This document shows positions 24,851 through 33,334 of a DNA stretch of 64,000 nucleotides, in pieces. The stretch comes from Spirochaeta africana DSM 8902 (lineage in GTDB: Bacteria > Spirochaetota > Spirochaetia > DSM-27196 > DSM-8902): NCBI RefSeq assembly GCF_000242595.2, contig NC_017098.1:310001-374000 (forward strand), given 5' to 3'. Under the pieces are notes generated by a model that saw nothing but the letters and a program-made list of their open reading frames with translations, ran no database searches and had not been told where the DNA came from. A program made the translations under genes and the position numbers. Position 1 is the stretch's first letter, and each line of letters starts with the position of its first letter.

Positions 24851-25991
24851 GTATAACTGCGGATGTATCAGGGCTGCCGCAGTTGCGGTGCTGTCTGCCA
24901 GCCTGCTGATTGCCGGCTGCAGCCAGCACCGCGACGACGAGGGTCAGCGCGGGCTGGCCGACCGATCGGATGTAAGAATCGGGTTTTCGATGGATTCCTT
25001 TGTGGTGGAGCGCTGGCAGCGCGACCGGGATGCATTCCTGAAGGCTGCCGGCAGTCATGGCGCCCAGGTGCTGCTGCGTACCGCCAACGAGAATGTTGAG
25101 GTACAGCGCCGGCAACTGAACGAGCTTGCCCAGTCAGGCATAGATGTGTTGGTAGTGGTTCCCAACGACAGCGAGGCACTGTCGGATACCATCGAGCAGA
25201 TCCGCAACCGGGGGATACCGGTGTTGGCCTATGACCGGCTGGTACGCAACACCCCGATAGACGGCTACATCAGCTTCGACAACCAGGGGATTGGCGCTAC
25301 CATGGCCGAGATGGTGGTGGAGGCCGGGCAGGAGGCTGCCGCTGCGCAGAAGGCTGATGTCGCCGGGCAGAACGCGGCCGCGCGGGATACACCGATCCAG
25401 CTGCTGGTAATCAACGGGGCTGTCTCGGATTACAACAGCTATATGATCAATCGCGGGATAGTTACGGCACTGCGGCCCTATATCGAGCGCGGCCAGGTGC
25501 GGTTGCTGGACAACCTGTGGCTGCAGGCCTGGCGCAACGAGGAGGCACGCGAGGCTATCGAGGACGGGTTTGCCCGGTTTGACCACATTGACGGGGTGGT
25601 TGCGGCTAACGATCTGATAGCGGATGCTGTGGTACATGCCGCGGCGGTACGCGGACTTGCCGGCAGGCTGCAGGTGAGCGGCATGGATGGCGATCTGGCT
25701 GCGGTGCAGCGGGTGGCCGAGGGCACCCAGCTGATGACGATCTACAAACCGGTGGAGGAGCTTGCTGCCCAGGCTCTGGATACTGCGGTGCAGCTGGCGC
25801 ATGGCCGGGAGCTGGCAACCGGAGAGCTGATTTTTAACGGCAGCGTGGAGGTGCCGTTTATCAAGCTTAATCCGGTAACTGTTACCCGTGACACGATCAT
25901 GGAGACCGTAATCGCCGACGGATTCCATCGCTGGGAGGATGTCTATCGGAATGTGTCCCCGGATCAGCGCCCGCCTTCCCCAGCAGAGTAG
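24843..25991 (+). CDS. XylF-like sugar-binding lipoprotein
   Basis: 382 residues. The signal peptide ends in the lipobox IAGC. The body matches xylose-binding proteins along its length (VRIGFSMDSFVVERWQRDRD, then IDVLVVVPNDSEAL, then GIPVLAYDRLV, then YISFDNQGIGATMAE, then VVAANDLIADAVVHAA). An Ala/Gln-rich insert of about 20 residues interrupts it near 165-185. It overlaps the regulator gene by 8 bp, so it belongs to the sensor operon rather than to xylFGH. It may be a second uptake protein or another sensory subunit. Confidence 0.85.
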   Translation: MCRYNCGCIRAAAVAVLSASLLIAGCSQHRDDEGQRGLADRSDVRIGFSMDSFVVERWQRDRDAFLKAAGSHGAQVLLRTANENVEVQRRQLNELAQSGIDVLVVVPNDSEALSDTIEQIRNRGIPVLAYDRLVRNTPIDGYISFDNQGIGATMAEMVVEAGQEAAAAQKADVAGQNAAARDTPIQLLVINGAVSDYNSYMINRGIVTALRPYIERGQVRLLDNLWLQAWRNEEAREAIEDGFARFDHIDGVVAANDLIADAVVHAAAVRGLAGRLQVSGMDGDLAAVQRVAEGTQLMTIYKPVEELAAQALDTAVQLAHGRELATGELIFNGSVEVPFIKLNPVTVTRDTIMETVIADGFHRWEDVYRNVSPDQRPPSPAE

Positions 25992-26118
25992 CGTCCGGGT
26001 GTTCCGGCAGACGCTGCTGAATAGCACTGACATGATGCAGTAATACTGCTGTTATCCGTTGGTGCAGAGGCGAATGAAAAGATTCTGCAGATGAAAGCAA
26101 TAATCTTCTTGATGACAG

Positions 26119-26134
26119 CCCCCATGAGCGGGGG
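26119..26134 (+). other. small G+C hairpin upstream of xylF
   Basis: CCCCC (26119-26123), a 6-nt loop, GGGGG (26130-26134), followed by a TATAAC (26144-26149) without a matching -35. The 179-bp region between 25992 and 26170 has no gene and is the likely target of the YesN-type activator. Confidence 0.4.
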
Positions 26135-26170
26135 TAGGGTGAGTATAACAAACCTTTCAAGGAGGACTGT

Positions 26171-27187
26171 ATGAACAAACGGTTCGCATTAGTAGCAGGT
26201 ATTATCGCGCTGTCGATGATCATTCCTGCAACCCAGGTATTTGCTGCAGGTCAGGGAGAGCGGGAAGTCAGCCAGCAGCTGGTGGTTGGTCTGTCACTGC
26301 CGACACAGCGGGAAGAGCGCTGGGTACGTGACCGCGAGACCATGATTGCCGAGGCCGAGGCTGCCGGGATTGATCTGCGCGTAGCTGTAGCCGATGCTGA
26401 CATGGCACAGCAGGCCAGCCAGGTCGAGAACCTGCTTGCCCAGGGTATCCAGGTGCTGATTCTGGCCCCGCACGACGCACAGGCTGCTGCCTCGCTGGTA
26501 GAAGAAGCTGCTGCCGACGGCGTACCGGTTATCTCGTACGACCGCCTGATCCTGAGTCAGGATGTGGATGTATACCTGTCATTCGACAACGAGCGTGTTG
26601 GCGAGCTGCAGGGTGAGTTCATTACCAACCTGGTTCCCAGCGGCAACTACATCGTAATGTCCGGTGCTCCCACCGACAACAACGCTGCACTGTTCAAGCG
26701 CGGTGCCATGAAGTACATCCAGCCGCTGGCTGATGCTGGTGACATCAACATCGTTACCGAGCGTGCAGTAGACAACTGGCTGCCGGAGAACGCCCTGAAC
26801 ATCGTGGAAAACGCCCTGACTGCTTCCAACAACCAGATTGATGCAATCCTGGCTCCGAACGACGGAACCGCAGGCGGCGCTATCCAGGCACTGTCGGCCC
26901 AGGGTATGGCTGGTCAGGTACCGATCACCGGTCAGGACGCCGAGCTGTCGGCCGTACGCCGGATCGTAGAGGGCACCCAGTCGATGACTATCTTCAAGGA
27001 TACCCGTGAGCTGGGCAAGGCTGCTATCGAGGCTGCTATCATCCTGGCCCAGGGTGGCAATGTAGAGACCAACAACGTAGTAGAGGGCGTGCCTTCACTG
27101 CTGCTTACTCCGCACATTATCACCGAAGACAACATCGATCTGCTGATCGATAGCGGGTATCTGACTCGCGCCCAGATCTTCAACTAA
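26171..27187 (+). CDS. xylF: D-xylose ABC transporter, substrate-binding protein
   Basis: 338 residues. A signal peptide (1-25) is followed by the XylF fold: VGLSLPTQREERWVRDRE, VISYDRLILSQDVDVYLSFD, SGAPTDNNAALFKRGAM, VDNWLPENALNIVENAL and GGAIQALSAQGMAGQVPITG. These follow E. coli XylF closely. The ATG has AAGGAGG at 26159-26165. Its codons are more regular than those of its neighbours, as in a highly expressed gene. The long hairpin after its stop should favour xylF message over the transporter genes. Confidence 0.93.
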   Translation: MNKRFALVAGIIALSMIIPATQVFAAGQGEREVSQQLVVGLSLPTQREERWVRDRETMIAEAEAAGIDLRVAVADADMAQQASQVENLLAQGIQVLILAPHDAQAAASLVEEAAADGVPVISYDRLILSQDVDVYLSFDNERVGELQGEFITNLVPSGNYIVMSGAPTDNNAALFKRGAMKYIQPLADAGDINIVTERAVDNWLPENALNIVENALTASNNQIDAILAPNDGTAGGAIQALSAQGMAGQVPITGQDAELSAVRRIVEGTQSMTIFKDTRELGKAAIEAAIILAQGGNVETNNVVEGVPSLLLTPHIITEDNIDLLIDSGYLTRAQIFN

Positions 27188-27208
27188 GTCGAGGATAACT
27201 GAACTGCA

Positions 27209-27240
27209 GGTTTCCCGGGGTGCGCCCCGGGAAACCCTTT
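27209..27240 (+). terminator. attenuator/terminator hairpin between xylF and xylG
   Basis: A perfect 12-bp stem (27209-27220 with 27225-27236), loop TGCG, followed by CTTTT. It lies 22 nt after the xylF stop and 26 nt before the xylG start, so it should cut or stabilise the message after xylF. Confidence 0.85.
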
Positions 27241-27261
27241 TCACAGCCGGTAGGAGTATCC

Positions 27262-28788
27262 ATGAGTGACTATATTTTGGAAATGAAGAACATCGTCAAG
27301 GAGTTTCCGGGTGTGCGTGCCCTGGACGATGTCAGTTTTGCGGTAAAACCCGGTGAGATTCATGCCCTGGTCGGAGAAAACGGCGCAGGGAAATCAACCC
27401 TGATGAAGGTCCTGAGCGGGGTCCACCCGTACGGATCCTATGAAGGCGATATCGTCGTCAACGGCGAGCATCAGCGGTTTCAGAATATCAAGGACAGCGA
27501 GATTGCCGGCATCAGTATTATCTATCAGGAGCTGGCACTGGTTCCGCAGATGACGGTAGCGGAAAACCTGTTTTTGGGCGCGGAGAAAGGCAAGTCCTAT
27601 CGGATTGACTGGGATTACGCGACCAGGGAAGCAACAAAGTATCTGCAGGAGGTAAACCTGCAGGTGAGTCCGGAAACATTGATCAAGAATTTGGGAATTG
27701 GCAAGCAGCAGCTGGTGGAGATCGCCAAGGCAGTGGCCAAAAAGGCCAGGATACTGATCCTTGACGAACCCACCGCAGCCTTGAATGAACATGACAGCGA
27801 AAATCTGCTGGAGATTCTCCGGCAGCTGCGGGAGCGTGGTGTTACCTGTGTTTACATCTCGCACAAACTTGAGGAAGTGATGGCTATAGCCGATACCATC
27901 ACCGTACTGCGCGACGGCAAGACCGTAGCCACCCACGACCAGCATGGGAGTGATCCGCTGGATGAGGCCCGGATCGTATCACTGATGGTAGGGCGTGAGC
28001 TTACCGAGCGGTTCCCGCGGATCGAGCACACACCCGGTGAGACCGTAATGCAGATCCGTAACTGGACAGTCCAGGATCCCGGCAATCCCGAAAAGAATGT
28101 GGTCGAGGACGTCTCTTTCGATATCCGCAAGGGTGAGATCCTTGGTGTTGCCGGGCTGATGGGTGCCGGCCGTACCGAGCTCATGATGAGTATATTCGGC
28201 GCCTACGGTAAACGCCTGAGTGGCGAGATGTTCATGAACGGCAAGAAGATCGAGATCAACAACCCGCTGGATGCCATCCAGGCCGGGGTTGCATATGTAA
28301 CCGAGGATCGCAAGGGGATGGGGCTGGTTCTTGGGATGGATATCCGGCAGAACACCAGCCTGGCGGCACTCCGCGACCTGGCGAAGCTCTCGGTGATCAA
28401 TCGCTACGAGGAGATCAAGCAGACCAACCACTATGTGAAATCGCTGCGGATAAAGACCCCCTCGATCGAACAGAAGGCGAAAAACCTGTCCGGCGGGAAC
28501 CAGCAGAAGGTCGTGCTGGGCAAGTGGATGCTTACCCGGCCGAGCGTGCTGATTCTGGATGAGCCGACTCGAGGTATTGATGTTGGCGCCAAGTTCGAGA
28601 TCTACAACATCATGAACGCCCTGGTCGATCAGGGTGTCTGTATTGTGATGATTTCGTCGGAGCTCCCGGAGGTTCTCGGGATGAGCGATCGGGTGATCGT
28701 AATTCATAAAGGCCGATTGAACGGCGACCTGCACTGGAAGGATGCCACGCAGGAAAAAACCATGTTACTAGCAACCGGAGGCAAATAG
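27262..28788 (+). CDS. xylG: xylose ABC transporter, tandem ATP-binding protein
   Basis: 508 residues with two ABC domains, as in sugar importers of the XylG/RbsA class. Domain 1 has the Walker A GENGAGKST, signature LGIGKQQLVEIAKAV and Walker B LILDEPTAAL. Domain 2 has the degenerate Walker A GLMGAGRTE, signature LSGGNQQKVVLGKWM and LILDEPTRGIDVGAKFEIY. The start at 27262 has GTAGGAG upstream; the frame open from 27220 lies in the hairpin and is rejected. One base separates its stop from the xylH start. Confidence 0.95.
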   Translation: MSDYILEMKNIVKEFPGVRALDDVSFAVKPGEIHALVGENGAGKSTLMKVLSGVHPYGSYEGDIVVNGEHQRFQNIKDSEIAGISIIYQELALVPQMTVAENLFLGAEKGKSYRIDWDYATREATKYLQEVNLQVSPETLIKNLGIGKQQLVEIAKAVAKKARILILDEPTAALNEHDSENLLEILRQLRERGVTCVYISHKLEEVMAIADTITVLRDGKTVATHDQHGSDPLDEARIVSLMVGRELTERFPRIEHTPGETVMQIRNWTVQDPGNPEKNVVEDVSFDIRKGEILGVAGLMGAGRTELMMSIFGAYGKRLSGEMFMNGKKIEINNPLDAIQAGVAYVTEDRKGMGLVLGMDIRQNTSLAALRDLAKLSVINRYEEIKQTNHYVKSLRIKTPSIEQKAKNLSGGNQQKVVLGKWMLTRPSVLILDEPTRGIDVGAKFEIYNIMNALVDQGVCIVMISSELPEVLGMSDRVIVIHKGRLNGDLHWKDATQEKTMLLATGGK

Positions 28789-28789
28789 A

Positions 28790-29995
28790 ATGACACGGAT
28801 TAAAGCAGGCCAATCCAGCATGCAGATCCTGAAGGATCAGGCACAGCATAACGTACGGCAGTACTCGATGTTCATTGCCCTGATCGGGATCGGCATTATT
28901 TTTACCTTTCTTACCAACGGGATATTCATGTCCCCGCGTAACCTTTCGAACCTGCTGCTGCAGACCTCGTTCATCGGGATCCTGGCAGTCGGGATGACCC
29001 TGGTTATCGTCGGGGGGCATATCGATCTGTCGGTCGGTTCGATCGTCGGATTTACCGGGGCGTTTGCGGCGGTGCTGCAGGTTGAGCTGGGGGTAAATAC
29101 CATTACCGTGGTTATTCTGACCCTGATTCTGGGGGCGATAATCGGCGTCTGGCAGGGTTTCTGGGTTGCCTACCGCGGGGTGCCAGCCTTTATTGTGACC
29201 CTGGCCGGCATGCTGATCTTTCGCGGCGCACTGATAGCCCTGACTGGCGGGCAGACCATTGCCCCCCTGCAGCCAGCCTTCCGGGCGATCGGTCAGGGCT
29301 ATCTGCCTCGACTGTTTATCAACACCGATGTGATAGCAGGCTTCCATGACTTTACCTTCTTTATTGCGATTGCATCGATCATCGGGTATGTCGTTATGGA
29401 GTTGCGCACCCGGGCACGGCGGAACTTCTATGGATTTGTTAATCTGCCAATGCCGCTGTTTATCTCCAAACTCGTTTTGGTCTCTCTGATGGTCTGGCTG
29501 TTTTTCTCGATCCCGATGAACTATCGCGGGGTGCCATACTCGATCATGATCCTGCTGGGCCTGGTGCTGATATTCTCCTACATTGCCAACAACACCACCT
29601 TTGGCCGGCATGTCTATGCGATCGGTGGCAATAAAGAGGCTGCCCTGCTGTCGGGTATCAACATCAAGCTGCGTACCATGTGGATCTTTATCATCATGGG
29701 TACCCTGTCAGGGCTGTCCGGGCTGGTATTTACAGCTCGCCTGAACTCGGCTACCGCCAGTGCCGGTAACCTGTTCGAGCTTGATACGATCGCCGCGGTG
29801 TTTATTGGCGGCACCAGCATGCGTGGCGGTGAAGGTACGGTTTTTGGCGCAATTATCGGTGCTTTGGTTATGGCAAGTCTCAACAACGGGATGAGCCTGA
29901 TGAATATATCGTCGGAGTATCAGTTGATCGTAAAAGGTCTGATACTGATCCTGGCGGTATGGTTTGATATCTCCAGTCGCGGGAACAACTCGTAA
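28790..29995 (+). CDS. xylH: xylose ABC transporter, permease
   Basis: 401 residues, with about ten membrane helices of the BPD_transp_2 type. Family markers include GMTLVIVGGHIDLSVGSIVGF, AYRGVPAFIVTLAGMLIFRG, YAIGGNKEAALLSGIN and AAVFIGGTSMRGGEGTVFGAIIGAL. The length and the long loop around 165-230 fit XylH better than the shorter RbsC. A strong terminator follows at 30016-30054, ending the xylFGH unit. Confidence 0.94.
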   Translation: MTRIKAGQSSMQILKDQAQHNVRQYSMFIALIGIGIIFTFLTNGIFMSPRNLSNLLLQTSFIGILAVGMTLVIVGGHIDLSVGSIVGFTGAFAAVLQVELGVNTITVVILTLILGAIIGVWQGFWVAYRGVPAFIVTLAGMLIFRGALIALTGGQTIAPLQPAFRAIGQGYLPRLFINTDVIAGFHDFTFFIAIASIIGYVVMELRTRARRNFYGFVNLPMPLFISKLVLVSLMVWLFFSIPMNYRGVPYSIMILLGLVLIFSYIANNTTFGRHVYAIGGNKEAALLSGINIKLRTMWIFIIMGTLSGLSGLVFTARLNSATASAGNLFELDTIAAVFIGGTSMRGGEGTVFGAIIGALVMASLNNGMSLMNISSEYQLIVKGLILILAVWFDISSRGNNS

Positions 29996-30015
29996 GATTG
30001 GTACTTCCTCCTTTT

Positions 30016-30054
30016 GTCCCGGGCGATGGTAGCGGTGTCGCCCGGGACGTTTTA
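30016..30054 (+). terminator. rho-independent terminator after xylH
   Basis: An 11-bp perfect stem (30016-30026 with 30038-30048), an 11-nt loop, followed by GTTTTA. Confidence 0.85.
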
Positions 30055-30086
30055 TACTGTCAGTATCACTCAGTACAGGAGTTGCT

Positions 30087-32084
30087 ATGAAGATCCGGGC
30101 CAAGCTGATTCTGCTGATCATTTCGGTGCAGATCGCCTTTGTGGCGGCAATCGGGCTGTATATGGTGGTGCTGCTGCAGCCGATCGGTGAGATCAACAGC
30201 GAAGCAGCCGAGATCGACAACCTACGCAGCCGGATGTATCTGGAGTTGCTGCAGCTGCACAAGCTGACCACCGGGCAGTACACGGTTGAACTCGATGGGT
30301 ATCGTGCTGCGGTGACGGAGACCCGCAGGGCCTTTGACGCGGTCGGCGAGCTGGAGTACCTGCCTGCCGCCAACGATACCATTGCCCGGAGCGTGGTCGC
30401 GATTCAGCGGTTGGAGCGGATAATCCGCAGTAATCAGGATGCCTTTCTGGCGCAGGCCGAGGAACTGCTGGCAACCGTTGAGCGGGAAGTAACCTTTACC
30501 CGCAGTTTTATGTTCCGCAGTCTGGTGGAAAACCGCGATGCCTCGCCGGCACTGGCCGAGGCGGGGGGGGATTTCTATCGTGGGGTGATCCGTCTGGTGG
30601 ACTCGCTTGAATCCAGCCTCTGGGTTCTTCAGGATCAGGGCGACATTATCCAGGATGAGATCAGCCTGATCGAGCGGCGCGGGATGCAGATCACCCTGGG
30701 GGTTATCGTGCTGTTGGTGATTGTGTCTACCCTTTTCAGCGGTTTACTGTCGCGATCCATGGCCGGATCAATCCGCAAGATAGAGGGGCAGCTCAGGCTC
30801 ATGAGTCAGGGCGACCTGCGGCTGCGCTGCCGACAGAATCGTCGTGATGAGCTGGGCGAGCTGAGCATGCACATCGACGAGTTTCTGGAGCGCATCTCGG
30901 GCTTTATCGGCACGGTACAGAGCGAGTCTGCCCGCAACCTGCAGGTGCGCGAGCGTATCGGCGAGTCGGTGCGCGAAACCTCGGCATCGGTTCAGGAGAT
31001 CCAGGGCAACTCGGCATCGATTCAGGGAAATATCGGGCGGCTGGATACGGCAATCCGCGAGGTGGTAGCCGAGAACCAGTCGGTGCTGCAGGGACTCCGG
31101 GATACCCTGCAGATGATCCAGGATGAAGCACAGATGGCCTCCCGGGTAGACAGCTCGGCAGCTGGTATGGCCGAGGTGCTGCAGGAAACCCGACGGGTTA
31201 CCGACGAGAACCGTATCGCTACCGAACGCCTGGAAGAGACCAGCAAGCGAGGAGCGGCGCAGTTCGGGCGTACCATGCAGGCGGTCGATGAGATTGACCA
31301 GCGCATCGGGGACATTACCAATATGTCCAAGGTTATCCAGGATATCGCCGCCCAGACCCAGCTGCTGGCCATGAATGCTGCCATCGAGGCGGCCCATGCG
31401 GGCGACCGCGGTGCCGGGTTTGCAGTGGTTGCCGCCGAGATTCGCAAGCTGGCCGAGCAGTCTGCCGGCGGGAGCAAGAGCATAGCGGAGGCGGTACAGC
31501 GGATTATGGCGGCAATTCGTCAGGCCAACGAAACCAGTGCCGATATGCAGGATGTATTCAGTGAACTGACCGGATCGGTCGGGGAGGTGAGTGAGCGGTT
31601 CCAGGGGCTGTTTGCCAGCATCGACCGTATCCAGAGCTCCGGCAACGAGATCCGGGAGGTATCGGCCCGACTGGTCGAGCTGGCCGGGAATTCCGAGCAG
31701 CAGGCCCACTCCATGCACGGCTATGCCGAGCAGGTCCATGGTCAGATGGATACCGTCAGTGGTGTTTCCGGCGAGGTTGCGGCCGGGATGGAGGAGATCA
31801 GCAAGGGAATCCAGGGGATTACCCAGGAGATGCTGTCGCTGGGGGATCAGACCGAGCTGATGGCCGAAATCAGCCAGCTGATGGATCAGGAACTGGGACA
31901 GTTTTCTACCCGAACGGAATTCGGGGGGTGTCTTGATGAGGACGATCCGGGAGAAGCTGGCGAGGCGGGAGCGGCGGCTGATCCGAAAGCAGCTGGCGAT
32001 ACGAATGATGCTGCCGAGGCAGGAGCGGACGACAATCCGGACGATGCTGACGAGCAGAATGATATATCTGCGGGGCAGGCGTAG
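30087..32084 (+). CDS. methyl-accepting chemotaxis protein
   Basis: 665 residues. A transmembrane helix (7-30), a periplasmic helical sensor domain (30-205, four-helix-bundle type), a second transmembrane helix (207-228), a HAMP domain, and a long signalling coiled coil with the conserved tip [21 protein letters not shown] and [17 protein letters not shown]. The C-terminal 50 residues are an Asp/Ala/Glu-rich, probably disordered tail with no clear CheR-binding pentapeptide. CAGGAG precedes the ATG. Its position after xylFGH makes a sugar-related signal possible, but nothing in the sequence proves it. Confidence 0.94.
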   Translation: MKIRAKLILLIISVQIAFVAAIGLYMVVLLQPIGEINSEAAEIDNLRSRMYLELLQLHKLTTGQYTVELDGYRAAVTETRRAFDAVGELEYLPAANDTIARSVVAIQRLERIIRSNQDAFLAQAEELLATVEREVTFTRSFMFRSLVENRDASPALAEAGGDFYRGVIRLVDSLESSLWVLQDQGDIIQDEISLIERRGMQITLGVIVLLVIVSTLFSGLLSRSMAGSIRKIEGQLRLMSQGDLRLRCRQNRRDELGELSMHIDEFLERISGFIGTVQSESARNLQVRERIGESVRETSASVQEIQGNSASIQGNIGRLDTAIREVVAENQSVLQGLRDTLQMIQDEAQMASRVDSSAAGMAEVLQETRRVTDENRIATERLEETSKRGAAQFGRTMQAVDEIDQRIGDITNMSKVIQDIAAQTQLLAMNAAIEAAHAGDRGAGFAVVAAEIRKLAEQSAGGSKSIAEAVQRIMAAIRQANETSADMQDVFSELTGSVGEVSERFQGLFASIDRIQSSGNEIREVSARLVELAGNSEQQAHSMHGYAEQVHGQMDTVSGVSGEVAAGMEEISKGIQGITQEMLSLGDQTELMAEISQLMDQELGQFSTRTEFGGCLDEDDPGEAGEAGAAADPKAAGDTNDAAEAGADDNPDDADEQNDISAGQA

Positions 32085-32102
32085 CCACACCGGCAGGTGT
32101 GG
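32085..32102. terminator. hairpin between convergent genes
   Basis: CCACACC (32085-32091), loop GGCA, GGTGTGG (32096-32102), starting right after the chemotaxis receptor stop codon. There is no T-tract, so a terminator role is only possible. The convergent oxidoreductase gene ends at 32121. Confidence 0.4.
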
Positions 32103-32120
32103 TTGCGCAGGTGATAATGC

Positions 32121-33137
32121 TCAGTCCGGGCTATCCTGAACGCTGTTCGGCAGCGCGACTCCCAGCTGACGGGACCACTCAACCAGGGCCGATATCCCTT
32201 GCGGCTGCAATCCAATACCCTCGTGACGGGATTGCAGTTCCCGTTCGGCAGCGGCAGCCCCGGGCAGGCGCAGGTTATGTTCCTGCAGCTGTCGGGAGAG
32301 CTGCAGCAGGCCCCGTGGTGTGTCCGGTGCCGCTATTGCGATAACCGTCTGGCTATGGGTGTTCAGACCGCCCGGGGATGCAATCCCGGTGGTGGTCTCG
32401 CCCCCGCTCAGCACCCCGGTCAGTACCTCGTGCATCAATGCCAGGCCGAATCCTTTGTGCTCGCCAATCGGCCGCACCCGCCAACCCGCCAGGGCAGCCC
32501 CCGGATCGGTGGTTGGGCGGCGTTCCTGGTCCAGTGCCCAGTAATCCGGGATACGGTGGTTACCCTGCTGAAGTGCCTTGAGATTCCCGATCGAGCTGTA
32601 TGCCATGGCGGTGTCCAGCAGCATGGGCGCCGTGTCCGTGCTGCCCGGGGCCCCGAAACCGATCGGGTTGTTGCCGATGACCGCTTCGCTGCCGCCCGGA
32701 CCGGTCATGCTGGGATCGGTGTTGGTGTAGACCAGCAACATACAGTTCTGCTCGGCGCCTATCTGGGCGTACGGGTAGCCTGCCAGGAAGTGGTTGCTGT
32801 GGCGTACCGATGCCAGCCCGATGCCGGTCTGCTGCGCCCGTTCGATTGCCTGTCGGCAGGCATGACCGCAGCAGAGTTCTCCCAGTCCGCCATCGCCGTC
32901 GAATACATACACCCCGGGCTCATCACGCAGCGGGGTGAAGCTCGGGGTCGGGTTTATCGCCCGGGACTGCAGCTGCTGCAGCCGCCCTGGCAGGTCGTGC
33001 AGGTCATGGTGCCCCAGCTCACGGCGGGAAGCACGCATAAAGATATCGGTTACCATAACTGCATCGGTGGGGCGCAGCCCGACAGCCTGCAGGATACTGT
33101 TAACCCATGGGTAGAGCTCGGATTCCGGTAGTCGCAT
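32121..33137 (-). CDS. Ldh-family (malate/L-lactate/ureidoglycolate) NAD(P)-dependent dehydrogenase
   Basis: 338 residues. It matches the Ldh_2/MDG family, which is unrelated in fold to classical lactate dehydrogenases: HDLHDLPGRL near the N-terminus, the active-site VRHSNHFLAGYPYAQIGAEQ, NPIGFGAPG, and EHKGFGLALMHEVLTGVLSGG. Members reduce or oxidise 2-keto/2-hydroxy acids; the substrate cannot be told from sequence. It has no Shine-Dalgarno; a near-consensus promoter ends 6 nt before the ATG. It is divergent from the alpha-galactosidase gene. Confidence 0.9.
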   Translation of the reverse strand: MRLPESELYPWVNSILQAVGLRPTDAVMVTDIFMRASRRELGHHDLHDLPGRLQQLQSRAINPTPSFTPLRDEPGVYVFDGDGGLGELCCGHACRQAIERAQQTGIGLASVRHSNHFLAGYPYAQIGAEQNCMLLVYTNTDPSMTGPGGSEAVIGNNPIGFGAPGSTDTAPMLLDTAMAYSSIGNLKALQQGNHRIPDYWALDQERRPTTDPGAALAGWRVRPIGEHKGFGLALMHEVLTGVLSGGETTTGIASPGGLNTHSQTVIAIAAPDTPRGLLQLSRQLQEHNLRLPGAAAAERELQSRHEGIGLQPQGISALVEWSRQLGVALPNSVQDSPD

Positions 33138-33143
33138 AGGGTA

Positions 33144-33172
33144 ACTGTAGAACGCCAGGGATCGCCTGTCCA
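33144..33172 (-). promoter_or_regulatory. sigma70-like promoter, leaderless type (Ldh-family gene)
   Basis: On the minus strand: TGGACA (33167-33172), 17-nt spacer, TACAGT (33144-33149), then 6 nt to the ATG at 33137. Confidence 0.7.
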
Positions 33173-33284
33173 GTACTTCCTGCCGTCCCGCGCTCCTGTC
33201 CGGTGCCCCTGTCCGGCGAAGCCTTGTGCGGGCAAGGGTGCAGATATGGGCGCAAGTATTGGCGCAGGCAGCCTGGAATTCTGC

Positions 33285-33313
33285 TTGCGGGATTGCGCAG
33301 TCGGGGATAGAAT
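33285..33313 (+). promoter_or_regulatory. sigma70-like promoter for the alpha-galactosidase
   Basis: TTGCGG (33285-33290), 17-nt spacer, TAGAAT (33308-33313). It gives a leader of about 15 nt containing AAGGAG before the ATG at 33335. Confidence 0.6.
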
Positions 33314-33334
33314 TCGCTCGACAAGGAGCCCTGT

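Noticed and set aside
27220-27261. Upstream start of xylG at 27220
   Set aside because: It lies in the terminator hairpin and lacks a ribosome binding site.
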